From Tanytarsus gracilentus (Eukaryota > Arthropoda > Insecta > Diptera > Chironomidae), in NCBI GenBank assembly GCA_038502055.1, contig JAXRKN010000043.1:868001-932000 (forward strand): a stretch of 64,000 bases of DNA, written 5' to 3'. The first letter of the stretch is position 1, and each line of letters begins with the position of its first letter. The notes beneath the pieces were generated by a model. That model worked only from the letters and a program-made list of their open reading frames with translations, was not told where the DNA came from and did not search any database. The translations under genes and the position numbers were made by a program. Positions 27,101 through 40,254 of this stretch are shown one piece after another.

Positions 27101-28136
27101 TGATTTGACGAGTGACATCAGTTTTCTTATAATTTGCCCGTCAGCCGAAAATGCAATACCGTGCGGAGTGCCGGGTCAAACTGATTTATTATTGAAACAT
27201 TCGGACATGATGTGCTTGCCATTGATCGTTCATGAGATGATACACTTGAAGACATATCAATCGAGCATTATTCAGAAATATTCTCGACTCTCGTGCATAA
27301 TTGAGCTCGATATGATGGTTGCAAACCATAAGCATCGGGAAGCATTTTCTAAGAAGGAAGTTCAGACCACGAGGGAACGAGTAAATAAGCTTCAAGAGTT
27401 GATGAATAAGTTAAATGTTGTGTGGAAGGCAACACGATGGTTAATGGATGTAATAACATATGCACGTTCCAAGGAAAGATTGCCCGAACTCGACATGCGT
27501 CAAATTCTTGAATTCTCAGTCAGTATGTCACCGCCATCGATTCCGAATTCGGCCTCGAGTCATCTTCTAGAGCTTCCATCGAAAGATAGCCGCATAAAAT
27601 CACCGACACGCGGCAGCTGGCCAGGGCCAACAAATCAAATAAATCATCTCATGGACGAATCCATGACTTTGCTCTCGGCGGAGCATTCAAAATCCGAACA
27701 ACAATTGCCGGGAGAGATGCAAACTTATAGCGATTCCGGACGACTCTCAGTCACGTCTTGCATGAATAGTTCGAGAAAGAATAGCGGAGATTCGAATTAC
27801 TATTCGTCGGGTGAGATTCTTCCGCCACGTTACAACCTCGCTCCATCAAAGTCCGAGGAGACACTCCTGTTTCCGTTTGTAAAAAAGAAAAAGGGACCAA
27901 GCAACCTCCATCATCGAAAACGCACCACAACCAATCCATATAATAAACCTAATCATCCGGTCACATACGCAACTGATGAGTCGTCCAACTCATCACACTC
28001 ACACGTACAAGTATCGCAAGAAACAAGGAGAAATGTGACACCAAAAGTTTTAGTTTCTCAACCATCGAGCTCAATTTTTTCAAGCAGAGACTCGCCGCAA
28101 CTAATGGAATCATCTGACGAAGCGAGCGTTTCGTGA
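12193..28136 (+). CDS. wake: Wide awake / ANKFN1: ankyrin-repeat and fibronectin III protein
   Basis: Eleven exons connect with consistent phase: 12193-12311, 13447-13523, 15383-15516, 15585-15786, 16076-16231, 16450-16628, 22659-23117, 23273-23347, 23598-24148, 24577-24783 and 26616-28136, about 1,226 residues. The first visible exon has no ATG and enters in phase 1, so an upstream start exon is missing. Order: a basic, Ser-rich N-terminal region; ankyrin repeats (MMDKVRTMLDNTDIDVN, GLTSLDIAVLMNNVQM); a fibronectin III domain (VQWSSREDF to GRRYYFRVCSGNAKGFGDF); then the long conserved ANKFN1 region with RGLYLGYLKMHSSFD and VPRKTPNVLPHARVRENP; then a Ser-rich tail. Drosophila wake links the clock to sleep onset by promoting GABA-A receptor localisation; the mouse homologue is Ankfn1/Nmf9. 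The family call is firm; function is inferred from homology. Confidence 0.92.
13447..13523 (+). CDS. wake: Hidden short exon of wake (77 bases)
   Basis: A pyrimidine-rich tract ends in CAAAAG at 13446 and a GTGAGT donor starts at 13524. The exon enters in phase 0 and leaves in phase 2, which is exactly what joins the exon ending at 12311 to the one starting at 15383; joining those two directly would hit a stop after six codons. It encodes a strongly basic amphipathic stretch beginning IDRAAFLLLRVKKAFKKKRQ, possibly a calmodulin- or membrane-binding helix (inference). Confidence 0.8.
16629..22658 (+). other. Large wake intron (6.0 kb)
   Basis: AT-rich non-coding sequence between phase-1 exons. 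Only scattered short open frames of K/F/I/N-rich composition are present, typical of chance frames. An intron this long just before the ankyrin exon could hold an internal promoter, but I see no clear core-promoter signal. Confidence 0.6.
24834..24870 (+). repeat. Left terminal inverted repeat
   Basis: 37 bases, exact reverse complement of 25703-25739. Confidence 0.9.
25703..25739 (-). repeat. Right terminal inverted repeat
   Basis: 37 bases, exact reverse complement of 24834-24870. Confidence 0.9.
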
Positions 28137-31100
28137 ATTAAATAATTTAAAGAGCGTTTCTAACTTTTTGTTCATATTTTCGCTTGCAACGCCTCATTTT
28201 TTGACTTGAACGATTTCTCGAGCAGTTAAATTTAGATTGGAGAGATTTTTCAAAACTTTTTAAATATTCTCTCATTTTAAATTAAAATCTATAAATTTTA
28301 AATATCTCTCAATTTTGCAACATTCTCATGCAACTTCACTGAAAATGAGAATTTGATAGAACCCAATGCAAAATCTCTCTTCAGAACTTTATCTCATGGC
28401 ATTGTTACAAAATATTAATCAACTAATTGCTGCTCGGAAAAGGGATGAATAATTAACGAAATGAGGTGAAGCGAAAGATAACAAAAAGAAGAAGTTTCGA
28501 ACGGAATTTATAACTTTCATAGCAACTAGAATATATACATTCGGGAGGGTTAAGAAAAATCTAATTTTTCAGTCACCCCTCGAAGGAGCTTTTATTGAGA
28601 GGTTTTATCGAGATAATAAATTAATTAGATTAGAAAATGACGTATTTTAGACACAAAAAAGAAAGAAGAAAAAAGTTGTAAGAAATTTATTTATATCTTG
28701 GGTTATTAATTGACTGATTCAAGCGTTTTTGTAATGAGATATTTTGAAGGGGAAGAAAAGTGGGATGAGATAATGAAGTGCTTATAAATAACGATGAACA
28801 AACATTCGGGTGTGCTCGATAAATTCTTTAGTGATCTAATGAAAAAATGTCTTTCTTTTATATCCGCTGATCTATTTTGTTTGTTCAGCTCATGATGGAA
28901 TTTGAGAAATCCTAGCTTATAAATGGGATTGAAGCACGAGCTTTTACCTTCTGAAAGCTCTTAGCATGATGACTTTATTAAATTATTTTTTTGAGTTTCT
29001 GCCAGCAATTTTTATGAGAAGACTTCATTACACATCCAAAAAGAGATGACAGAGGAAATTTAATTAAGAATTTTTCGAATGACACTCGAAAACTTTAAAA
29101 GTTTTGAGAAAGCTTTCAATTTAATTGAACCTGCAACCTGCTCATAAAATATGAACTAAAAAATCTTGAATATATTGAATTCAAATTTTAAATAAAAAAT
29201 GTCAACTTTAATTTTTCGTTTATGAAAGCTTTTATGAGAAAACCTCTTAATTTAATGTAAATCATCTCGCAGTGCTTGATTCTTCTTCCAAATATCTTTA
29301 TTGGAATTTTTTGTACTCAAGTTTAGACTTAGTCTTTTGAGAATCTTCTTTAGTAGAAATCTGATGTGAAAGCATTTGTGAAATATAATTTCCAAGAAAA
29401 AATGTAAAACTGTAGCTTTATAGAAAAATTTAAGGTAGAAAATATTTTCGTTATGAAAAATTGGAAAGAAAATGTTGTTCATGTATAGAAATATGTAAGG
29501 ATATTAAGAGACAGTAATTTTGATCCATGGTGATGAGAGCTTTAATATAAAAAATGAATTTTCACGAACATATCAAATTTTTTTATTTGATTTTCTTAAA
29601 AAAGACCAAGAAATTTTATGAGAGCTTTAAAAATTATTCTTTTTTAAAATGAAGGAAATTTTTTTTAAAAAAATTAATCAAATTTTAGAGCTTTTAACAA
29701 AAATATTTTTTTAAATTTATTAATTGCGAAACTTTTCAAAATTTTAATAAAAACTTTCATAAAATTTCTTCCATCTGAAAGTTACAAACTTTTTTCAATG
29801 AAATAATTTTTTAAATGCAAATTCATGTCCTTCCAAAAAATAATTTTGTTAAATTTTTCTCTTTAATTTTTATTCGTAACCAACTTTTCTCAGCCATCTA
29901 TGCATGTCTATGAATGTCATAAAACATTTGTTGTTAATGTCATGCCCACTTTTAAAGTCACCATATATGGCCATATAATAATTACAGCGTCACAATGTGA
30001 AGAAGAATATTTTATCAACTTTCATACACATTGCCATGTGTCTTCACATTATTTTGTATATGGTTACTTTCTCATTACTCTCTCACTCTACATGTGCCCC
30101 TCTCCGTCCTTATCAAAACATAAAATTGATGATAAAGCATTTTCCTATGTATGCATGGGTGTATTGAGAATCGCTTTCAAGCTTAGAACGAGAAAATCTT
30201 CTTTGGAGTCGATCGTTAATTACGTCATAATTCAATTTCAAAAAGTAATAATAACAATTATAAATGTGACGTAACTTTCCGATCATCCCTAAATCAATGA
30301 ATTCCTCAAACACCAAACCAAATGCATTTCAAATAGTATGAAAAGGAAATTTTAATTAAATCGTAAAGGAAATAAATTGTTCTTATGAAAAACTGCATGT
30401 AATACAGAAGTGACTAAAGAATTGAATAAATAAATGTTAATTTATTTTTAATTGAATTTTCTTCTTTTTATATGCACGTGCAATTAATTTCAGCTTCAAC
30501 CAGGAAAATTAATTCGTAAATTGAATCCTCGCCTTTGCTGAGGCCACATCAAAATTTTTGCGACACAAATTGTCATTAATTTTGATCTGATTTCATTTGT
30601 GGTTTTGTACTTAATCATAAAAATATTCACATATGAAATCAGGAAGAAATTATTTTTATTAAAATATTTTTTATACTCACCATTTTCCTGTTTCCGTATG
30701 TGGTTAAAATTTCATTATTTAAATTTAATTATTTTAATTTTTCCCATGATGGATAAAAAAATTTTGTACCTAAAAATATTTTTTAATTTACAAAAAGCTT
30801 TTAAACGCAAACTGATTTACTTCCTCTGACTTTATCAATCCATCAAAAATAAAGCAAAGCTCCGCTTAGAAACAAAATTGAAAATTTAAATCTTCTGAGA
30901 ATATTTTCCCATAGTGATATGAAAATTTTATATATTTATATAGCAACAACTCGTAAAATCTTCGCGCGATGCTAATAATTTTATTTTTAAACATCGCACG
31001 AAGTGAAAGCTCTTGCATTATCGCGACAATGATGACACCACGCCAGAGAGCTGAGAGAGATAAAGCAATCACTGGAGTGGAAGCAATCAAAATTCTGAAT

Positions 31101-34100
31101 AGATTCATTTTTGGTGAAAATTTTTTTAAAAAAACAATATGACACATAAAATTATCCGCACGATTTTTCAGTACTCGATTTTATGAAAAGAGAATTTATT
31201 TATTTATTAACGAAGTGACATTGTGATTCTATTATCGGCATAATATTGGAACAAAAGGGGGACATCTGCACAATGTCTGTGTACTGATGAGTGAATTGCT
31301 CATCAACATTATCGCAAATGTGCACAACAAAATTTTTCATACACCTATAATTAAAAATTGCGTCATTAGAGCTTTTATAAGTTAATAAAAAAAAAGATGG
31401 AAAAACTTTTGTAATTATCTTCACACACATTTGGAAATGACGAGCTTTTCGTGTATAATATAAATGTGAAAACCTTCTCGGAACTTCCAAACAAGGAAAA
31501 AAAATATGAAGAAGAAAAATTGAACACTGCGTGCCTTTTTCTCTTTCAAGTTTTTGAAAAGTCCCAATTACTGAAAAGGCAAAAGATCTTGGCAGTGCAG
31601 ATAAAAATTGAAGTATGCAGCACAATTTGAAATAAGGTCAAGAGGTTAGGTCTGAATAAATGAATTTTAATGAGATTACTATCGGCACCATCATCAATCA
31701 TGAATAATTAAAATGTACTTTCGAGATTTGCAGCTTTTCGATGTTCTCTCCACAGAGTCGCACCATCTATCTCTCGTCGACACTCTTGAAAAATTATGTT
31801 GATTAATTAAGCGAAGCAAAAATGAGAAATAAAAAATAAGAAATGAAATTGTTGATGGGCTTTTGCTCTCTTTTTCGACATCATTATTATCATCGCCTTG
31901 TATACAACTCTTCCATCAGTCTTTTCTGTGTAGTAACTAATTGCTTTCGTGTGGGCTTGATGTTACTGATTGACACGATTCATCAGAGGAGAATAATTTT
32001 CATCTTCCTGGAAAACCCGAGGGGTGAAAATCACGTAAATAAAAATTAAAGCTTTTTAATAAATTAACTTTAATTTACAGCAAAAAAATTAATTTTTAAA
32101 AGATTCATCAAAATAAAGTTTCCACACCTTGAAATTATCTCGAAGTGAAAGAAAATTTTCTTATTTTGAAAGTTTGATTAGCAAACTTTTTCTTCCTCAT
32201 CATGTGAGCACAAGAAGTCGCATGCGAGAGTCATAATGCAAATTTGATGGCTTCCTTCATTTTCTCCCTCTTCACGATGACTTTTAAAAAACTTCTGGAT
32301 TTCATTCATATAAAAGAAAACTTTCACTCAAGGCGCGTGGGACGACAATGCTGAAAAATTAATCCTATAGTTTGAGGGAAAAATCGATTTTTGTCCAACA
32401 TGTCATAATAAAAGTCGGAATAATGTCTGAACTATTCTGAAATTGTTTTTCATGAATGCTTATGAAAGTAGTTTGAAAATGATACTTGCAAAAATATTTA
32501 GATTATAATGGAACAACTTTGGTTTGTTCTGTGTGCGTCGATAAAACATGAAAGAATTCTTGACAGAGCAATTTTTATACAGAAAACAAAGAAACTTTCA
32601 TAATTAATTTTTATATTTTTGAACCAACTGAAAGCTTTAAAAGCTTTTAACAAACTTTTCAGATAAAATCACATTTAAGTTAAACACATTCTTTGATCAG
32701 CGTTAAGTGTCATGTATCGTTTGACATTTGAAATGCTTTTAAAAATAGGTCGTAAATGTTTTTATAAAATCTTCCTTCTTATTTTACTCGGTTTTGATGT
32801 TTTGCCCCAATTCTAAAAGAAGAAAGCGAATATGACTAAAAAAGAAAATCAATTTGTTATTAAGAATTGACATCAATCAGTTTTATTGCTGTTCAATGTA
32901 TCTCATATCAAAGGAGAAAAGAGAAAAATGGGGGAAGATAAAAAGTTGCTGTTCAATTTATGGATAGATAAAAACAAGAGGAAGGTTATGGAAAAATGAT
33001 ATGAGTTTAAAAGTGAAAAGAAGGCATAGAAAAAGTTTTAAGATGACATTTCAAATATATTTGGTTTTAATTTAACAAAGCTTGCAAAAAAGTTCAATCA
33101 AAAGCTTTAAAGCTTTAATAGACGTAACTAAATTTTGATTGTATATTTTTACCAAAAAAAACACAAACAACCCCAGCGAGGATGAAAAAGCTAGAAAAAC
33201 AAAACAACATGTTTCAATGCCAAACAGCACAAAATGTTTTATTGTGCAAATAAATCAACATGGCAATATCGATAAAATTTGGATCTTTGTTAATGATACG
33301 AAAAAAGAGATAAAACTTTCTTGTTAATTAACTTTGCTCACCTTAAGTTTTAGGGTCTATAAGCTCGGCAATTAACAATCATCTTAATTTTCGAAGCCAG
33401 TCAAGTTTTACACCCATTTATTATTTTCATGCAGTTTCCTTTCCTTTTTATGAGATCACGCTCTAATTTTCAACTTTGTGGCGTAATTTCATTGACGGCA
33501 GAATTTCACCCTTTCATCTTCCTCTCTTGAAGTTTAAAGCGAAATTATTTTTCTTTTTTCGACTCGGTAAAACAGTAATTGAATTAAATGTGAAATTTGA
33601 GGTTCCTGGTAATCCCTTCATCAACAAGCAGATGCTGAGCGGGAGCAAATAAATTACGAGCGAAATGGTGGATTAAATTTCAAATAACATATCTCTTAAT
33701 TCTTTCGCAATTTTTCACCGTGGCTTTGAGACGGAATTTTTGTTAATTTAAATAATTTCTATTTCTTTAAAATAATTATTTAAAATTAAACTTAATTTTT
33801 AAAGTCACAAGTCATTAAAAAATTAGAGGAAAGCTTTTCTTAATATTCGAACCGTCTCAACAATTTTCCAAATTCCTTCACAATAAAATCAAAAGGCACT
33901 ACCAGGAAATTCACGGTTCATCAACTTTATTGAGTGAGAGCTCTTTTAAAATCAATATGCGTGAAGAGTTCAATTCTGATACCCCCCGAAGCTAGCAAAC
34001 AACTCGTTCACTCTTGTAGTACAAAACTCGGGTTGAATAACAACATTTGTCCTTCATCATGTCGTGCAATCGTCTAGCCGTCGTCAGCATATTTTTATTC

Positions 34101-37100
34101 TTCTTCGTCGTCTCTCTTAAATGGAAGACAAAAGAGGGAAAATTTTATGCACACCAAAATCCCACACTAATCTCAATCGCCACAAAATGACAGTGTTTAA
34201 GGCAGCGATAATCTCTCGTAGAAATTTCCTGGAATTTCTGCAAAATATTAAACAAAAAATTCTATTCCAACTGTCATGTCAGTTGAATAATTAATTAAAA
34301 AATTAGAGGAAGTTTGCTTGAGGATGTTTTAAGAGTTAAAATGAAGAAGAAAAGTTTCAACTTTCATACATGAGTGACATGCTTGCAAAAACTTTTTTAA
34401 CAAATTACTCGAGATTCATTCGACAAGCAAACACAAGCGTGAGTGCAGAGTAAAACATTATCCATGAGTAAATTTAAGCTCTTTAGAAATCGTTGACATC
34501 TCGTTAGAAACTTTTTAATTGAATTCCAAAAAAAATATCACTGAATGAAGAGGAAAATCAGTGTTTGCAGCAAATTGAGATTTTTACGAATTCTTGGGGA
34601 TTGAATAAAAAGTTTGTGGTTTAGTATAATTGAAAAGAAAAATGTGGGTCATCTCTCTCGAGGAAAATTTGTTGTCTGAATATTTTAAAATTTTCAAAAT
34701 CATGATATGGAAAAATTTTATGGGTTTATTGTCAGAGGTGTAATAAAGAGAGTTAGATGGGTTTTGCACACATTCAAGTTACTTTTTAACTTAATACTAA
34801 AAAACTGAACTTTAAGATATTTTGTTTCAAATTTAACAGAATTTCTTCTAAAAATATACGAGTCTTTAAAAATACAAAATTTAATGTTCTCATCACTTGA
34901 TTTTTTTATTATAAGTTTTTAATCTTCCTAAAACTCAACCATCCGCTTTAAAAGTTTATTCGATGAGGAAAAAGTTTTTCAATTCACATGTAAATAAATC
35001 TAAAATTTCTTCCTGAAAAGTTTCCATCAAAAGGAGGATTTTAACTTTCATCAAGAAAATATTTCCTGACTGACGTTGAAGAAAATGTAAAAGATTCTGA
35101 TTGCAGCGAGCAAATATCGGTTTGAGTGCCATTTCCTGTGCCTTCAAATTTAATCGCATACACGTCCTTTTAATCAATTTTGTAAATGATGAGGAAATTA
35201 AAAACGTCAAAAAATTGATTAAAATTAATTTCCTTCAAATTTCTTAACATTTATAATCATGATTTTTTACACAAAAGTCAATTCTGAAACCTCTTTAGAA
35301 ATATCAAGTTTTGACATTTGATTTAGGATTCAATAAATCATCATTTTTAAATTGCAAATTTATAACATTTACAAACATCGTTCAGCAATTTCTTTCGTAA
35401 ATGCTAAAATATGATTTTCCTCAAAAAATTTATCTTCGACATAGATTTTCATTTTCAAATTCAACCCATTCGAGATAAATCTCTGAGACGAAAAAATGTG
35501 AATGGATTTTTTTGGGAAAGGAAGAGTAACAGCTGTAAAAACGTTAGTAAAGAGCAAATGTTTGTTTAAGGTTTAGACGTCGCTCGAGGCAATTCTTAGA
35601 AATTTTGTCAATCTTTAAATAAATAATCGCAAGGTAAACTAATTATGATATAAATATAAAGCTTTAACAATGCTGCAAAAAAATTTAATACTTTAAAGAT
35701 TTTTTTTAAAATGAACAATAATTTTTATTTATGGAACACAAAACGGTCATTTTACAGCTCATTTCCGGGAAGGGTTTTATGTATGATTATGCAATGTTAG
35801 CTTTTTTATGTAGGAAAAGGGTTAAAAAAAATTATGAAGCTTTTGGGGTCAATAACATTGAGCAGGCTCTGAAATTTAGTTTATGAAAGAAAAGCTTTTA
35901 AGCATTTTTAATTTTTATACTTTATTTACGAACGCATCCCAACCAATAAAAAGATTTTCCTTCCTTAAACTTTTTTATCAACACATAAATTACAGTTGGG
36001 TTTTATTAAAAAATTTTCTCTGTTGATGCAATCTAGTCGAAATTTTGAATGTTGCTCATATGCATAAGTTCACCACATGCTACGTACGCACGCTTCGGTT
36101 CTATAATAATATTATGCCAACAAAATGAACAGCATTGTAATGTTCACTTACCGTAACACACGCAATGTACAATGATGTTATCAAATTTAATTTTTAATGC
36201 ACAAATCGATGCAACATGATAGAAAATTTAGTAATTTATGGAAGGATGCAAGCATTAAATAACATTCTGATGTACATTCAAATTTTACATTTTTAATTAC
36301 ATTGTATTTCGTTATCGAACTATGAGATTTTCCTCATTTATCTGCATAATCAAGGCTTGAAATTTTTTAGTAACATAAAAATTCACGTAAATCTGATTTT
36401 TAGTTCAAATATTTTTCTCGCAAATCAACCACATACAACCGCCTACAAATGCAATCACGATGATTGTTCTCGAACATCACCAAATAGAATCGAATATGTT
36501 TTTATTTATGACAGTGAAATTTTTTTGTATAAAATTTGCTGATTGGCATTTTTCGTACACATCACGTACTGTTTCATCGTGGCCAACAAACGAAACATAA
36601 GTGAGAAAAAAATACTACGTGGTGTGAAGTGAACGAAGCAGAAAATGTGAATGACATCTAACAAAAATTTGCTCTCAACATTGTCGTCATTTTGATTTCG
36701 AGTGTGTGGGAAGGACACGAATGGAAATAGAGCGAATGAAAATATGAATGATTGAGTTGCATCTCGTGTGGATGAAAATAAGGAAAAAAATGGCAATAAA
36801 TCAAGGCACTGGGGCATAAAATCCTTAGTGTATTTACGAATGCAATTTTTCGTTCTCCTACACACATTTGTTGAACTCAAAAAAGTGCATGTTTGGTACG
36901 AAGAACGTGAAATGTGACATTAGAGAAATGCAAGCATTTTTATTCGTTTAAGAATTTTACAAGGGATGAAATTTTAGCAAAAAGTTTATTTAAAAATCAA
37001 AATTCTAAACCTTCTAGCTTATGAGAAAAATCTTCCACCGCATGCATTTTCAATTTATTGCTGAGATTTCCATCCCCACCTGGTTCTCAGAAGACACTAA

Positions 37101-40100
37101 AAATAAACATTTCTTTTTATGCTGTTGTGTCATCTGACTCACATGAGCGTTGATAAATTTTCCTCATAACTCAAGCATTCTCTCATATTAAGCTCATCGT
37201 TGTGTTAAAATTGCCAAATGTGCAGAAAAACATGCACATGAATTTGAAATGATATTAATAACAACAACAACAACATTATGAATCTCGCTGCTTTAATTGT
37301 AATTTATTAATAAATTTTCCACCATATTTCTATATAGAACTGATGTGACATAATGTTTGCTGCTATCATGATCATCATCACAATGTTCATACGCCTTGAG
37401 CAAGTCATTTAATTTATAAGAGTTTCTATCGCATGTTGTGCGTTCACTTAACTCGGTATGCCACACACGTATTGTAGTTACTTGCAAATTTTATAAGCAG
37501 TTGACTATATGTAAATTGAGTTTGAGTCTATAGATTAAGTTTATTTAATGCCGCAAAATCTCCGCAAACTACCGACGTGTTAATTGGAACTTTTGGGATT
37601 TTCTACATCATGACCCTTACATCTATTTGTTTATGAGACCCCGCATTTCATGCAAATGAATCGCAAATTTTTGGCTCCAAAAATTAAAGGAAACTTTTTT
37701 GTTTATGCGGTTTAAAAAATATGCCGGAGATGAAAGATTTTTTATTGCATGATAGGATAAGAAAACGTGCAAAAGAAGCGTGATGAATGAAAAACTTGTT
37801 CACTCTCTTTCCTTTTCATTTCCTCACACTCACTTGAGTTGATAATCTTATGATTACCACACGGAAGTTGTTGAAAAAAACTTTTAACGATTTCATTATT
37901 TTTTTCAGATTCTTCGAATTTTTTTTGAATTTTTAAGAAAAATTAGAATTTAATTTCAAAATTTTAACAGTAAATATTTTTATGATTTTTGTTATCGCGA
38001 TAGCCAAAATATTTATAGAACTTTAATCATTAAAACTCTCTCTCTGACCTTTTTCCACGTGAGTGCTCACAGTAGAGCAATTCCCTCATTGACACAGTCA
38101 TTCGTCATGATTCTTTTTTTTGCTCATCTCCGCCACCCTCGGTGAGCCTGCCTGCAACTTAATGACGAAAGCGTTTTCATTGTTAGCAATTTCAAAATAA
38201 AAGTGTCGAGTTGACAAAAGTTGTAAATCTTGTAATTTTCAACGAGACGGCTTCAAATGGAGACAACAATGTATTGTGAACGATAATTTTTCTATTTGTC
38301 ACAGAGAGAGAGAGAGAGCTTTTGCTATAAAACTTTATGGAGAGTAAATTTTCGCATGAAGATGGAAATAAAAATTATTGTGGGTGATGTCAATGTCTTT
38401 ATGATTAAGAAATTTGACTCTCTGTGTGTTCATCTTTATTAATTAATCAGTCTCATTTTTCATGGTTGGATAAGGACTTTTTTGCTCTGTTCTCTCCTTA
38501 GGAATTAATTGGACGACGACAAATGTTTCCTATGGAGATGTTTTTCAACGTAAACATGAATAAATTTCGTTAAGGCGCTCACTTAATGATTATGAAAGAT
38601 TATTCTTTGAATTCAATTCATCATGAAATGGGCATTCGTTAAAAAAAACTTCTTGTAAGGACATTTTATAGCTCTCAGCGAAATCTGTATTTTTAATTAT
38701 GTTGTTGCCAAAAGAAATAACTTAAGATTCCGCAAGTCGATGTCCGAGAGCCAGAGGAGCAGTCAATAAAAGTATGTCAAACTTTTTCCCGCGAGTTATT
38801 TTCTTTTTTATTGTCTTATGAAAAAAAAACTTGTGTTTATTTTTCTTCTTTTTATAGTCAATGAAAACTTCACCATCCATGTGAAGCATGAATTGTTTTA
38901 AAATTACAAGGATGCTGTTGCTGTTGCGGATTTTCCATTATTTTTTTAATTTTTTAAACAATTTTTTTTCCCTCCGAATATTTTTTGAATTTTAAATTTG
39001 TAAACAAACACATTTTTTTAAAAATTTGAAAACCGTTTGAAATGTTAGAAAATTTAATCCTTCGAACTCAAAAATGAGAATTATGCTAAGATTTTCTAGA
39101 TTTTTAAATAGTTTTCGACGGTCAGCGTTAGCTTTTATGTTGTTGAAAATTAAAGTAAAAAAATTTCCTGAAAAAAGATTAATTTTAATGACACCCGGAT
39201 TAATTTAAAGAAAATTTAATCCTTCGAACTCAAAAATGAGAATTATGCTAAGATTTTCTAGATTTTTAAATAGTTTTCGACGGTCAGCGTTAGCTTTTAT
39301 GTTGTTGAAAATTAAAGTAAAAAAATTTCCTGAAAAAAGATTAATTTTAATGACACCCGGATTAATTTAAAGAAAATTTAATCCTTCGAACTCAAAAATG
39401 AGAATTATGCTAAGATTTTCTAGATTTTTAAATAGTTTTCGACGGTCAGCGTTAGCTTTTATGTTGTTGAAAATTAAAGTAAAAAAATTTCCTGAAAAAA
39501 GATTAATTTTAATGACACCCGGATTAATTTAAAGAAAATTTAATCCTTCGAACTCAAAAATGAGATACTTGAGAGAAAATGGGAGGATGGGGAGGAGTGT
39601 CACTATAAATAGAAAGTTGATATTTTACTTTCACTCCCATTATTTACTTTGCGTTTTTTGTACTTTGATGTTAACTCATGTAATTGTTTGAAAACTAAGG
39701 AAAAAGGTTACTAAGGCAACTGATGAAAGCTTTAATTTACTAATGGGATTTTTTAAAATAATTACTAAAAACATTTTTAAACTTATTACCACCACATGAC
39801 TGATAAAAGAACTCTCAGTAATTTGTGAATTTCAACAAAGTTTCGAGTATTTTTCCACACAATAATTTCCTTTCAAAGTAAAATTTAAAAGCTGAATTGT
39901 CTGTACGGAAAAAAGGTTGACGACAATCAACTTGCTGACTGATATCAAACGTTTTTTTAGTGAAAAGGAAAACATGAAAAGCGAGCAATTTAATTTCGTT
40001 TCTTCTTGAGTAAATTACTGAAATTTACTACTATTTTATTGCGATATTTTTTGATGTTCTCTATTTCTGTTTATACGCAAAATAATTATTATTAATAAAA

Positions 40101-40254
40101 TAAGTATCAAACATGCCCCATCGCAATTTAAACGAGTTTTATTTCTAACGGTTTCTTAATTTTCAAATAAGTTACGTATAACGGCGTAAAACTTAGTAAA
40201 AACGCGCCAAATAAATATTGTTGACATTAATTTCTCAAGGAAGGAAGGAAAAAG
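28137..40254. other. 12-kb gene-poor interval
   Basis: No open frame here has convincing composition, motifs or splice partners. The longest (31200-31625 minus, 29900-30274 plus, 36506-36880 minus) are K/F/I/C/H-rich chance frames. A probable wake poly(A) signal AATAAA lies at 28615-28620. The only structured part is the 162-bp tandem array near 39 kb. The position between a neural gene and the next gene makes regulatory DNA plausible, but this is inference. Confidence 0.55.
39048..39565. repeat. Tandem array, 162-bp unit, 3.2 copies
   Basis: Units start at 39048, 39210 and 39372, with a 32-base partial fourth copy from 39534 to 39565. By eye the three full copies are identical. The unit is AT-rich with a GC island (TTTTCGACGGTCAGCGTTAG). 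At each junction, unit ends form an imperfect palindrome (GGATTAA and TTAATCC arms about 12 bases apart). Lack of divergence indicates recent expansion or homogenisation. Confidence 0.95.

Noticed and set aside
29900..30274. 124-codon open frame with hydrophobic stretches
   Set aside because: Hydrophobic runs are what T-rich DNA encodes by chance; no topology or family resemblance.
31200..31625. 141-codon open frame on the minus strand
   Set aside because: F/K/H/C-rich translation, no domain, signal or splice partner; looks like a chance frame in AT-rich DNA.
36506..36880. 124-codon open frame on the minus strand
   Set aside because: Phe/Ser-rich with no motif, and an overlapping second chance frame on the same strand; no promoter or poly(A) context.
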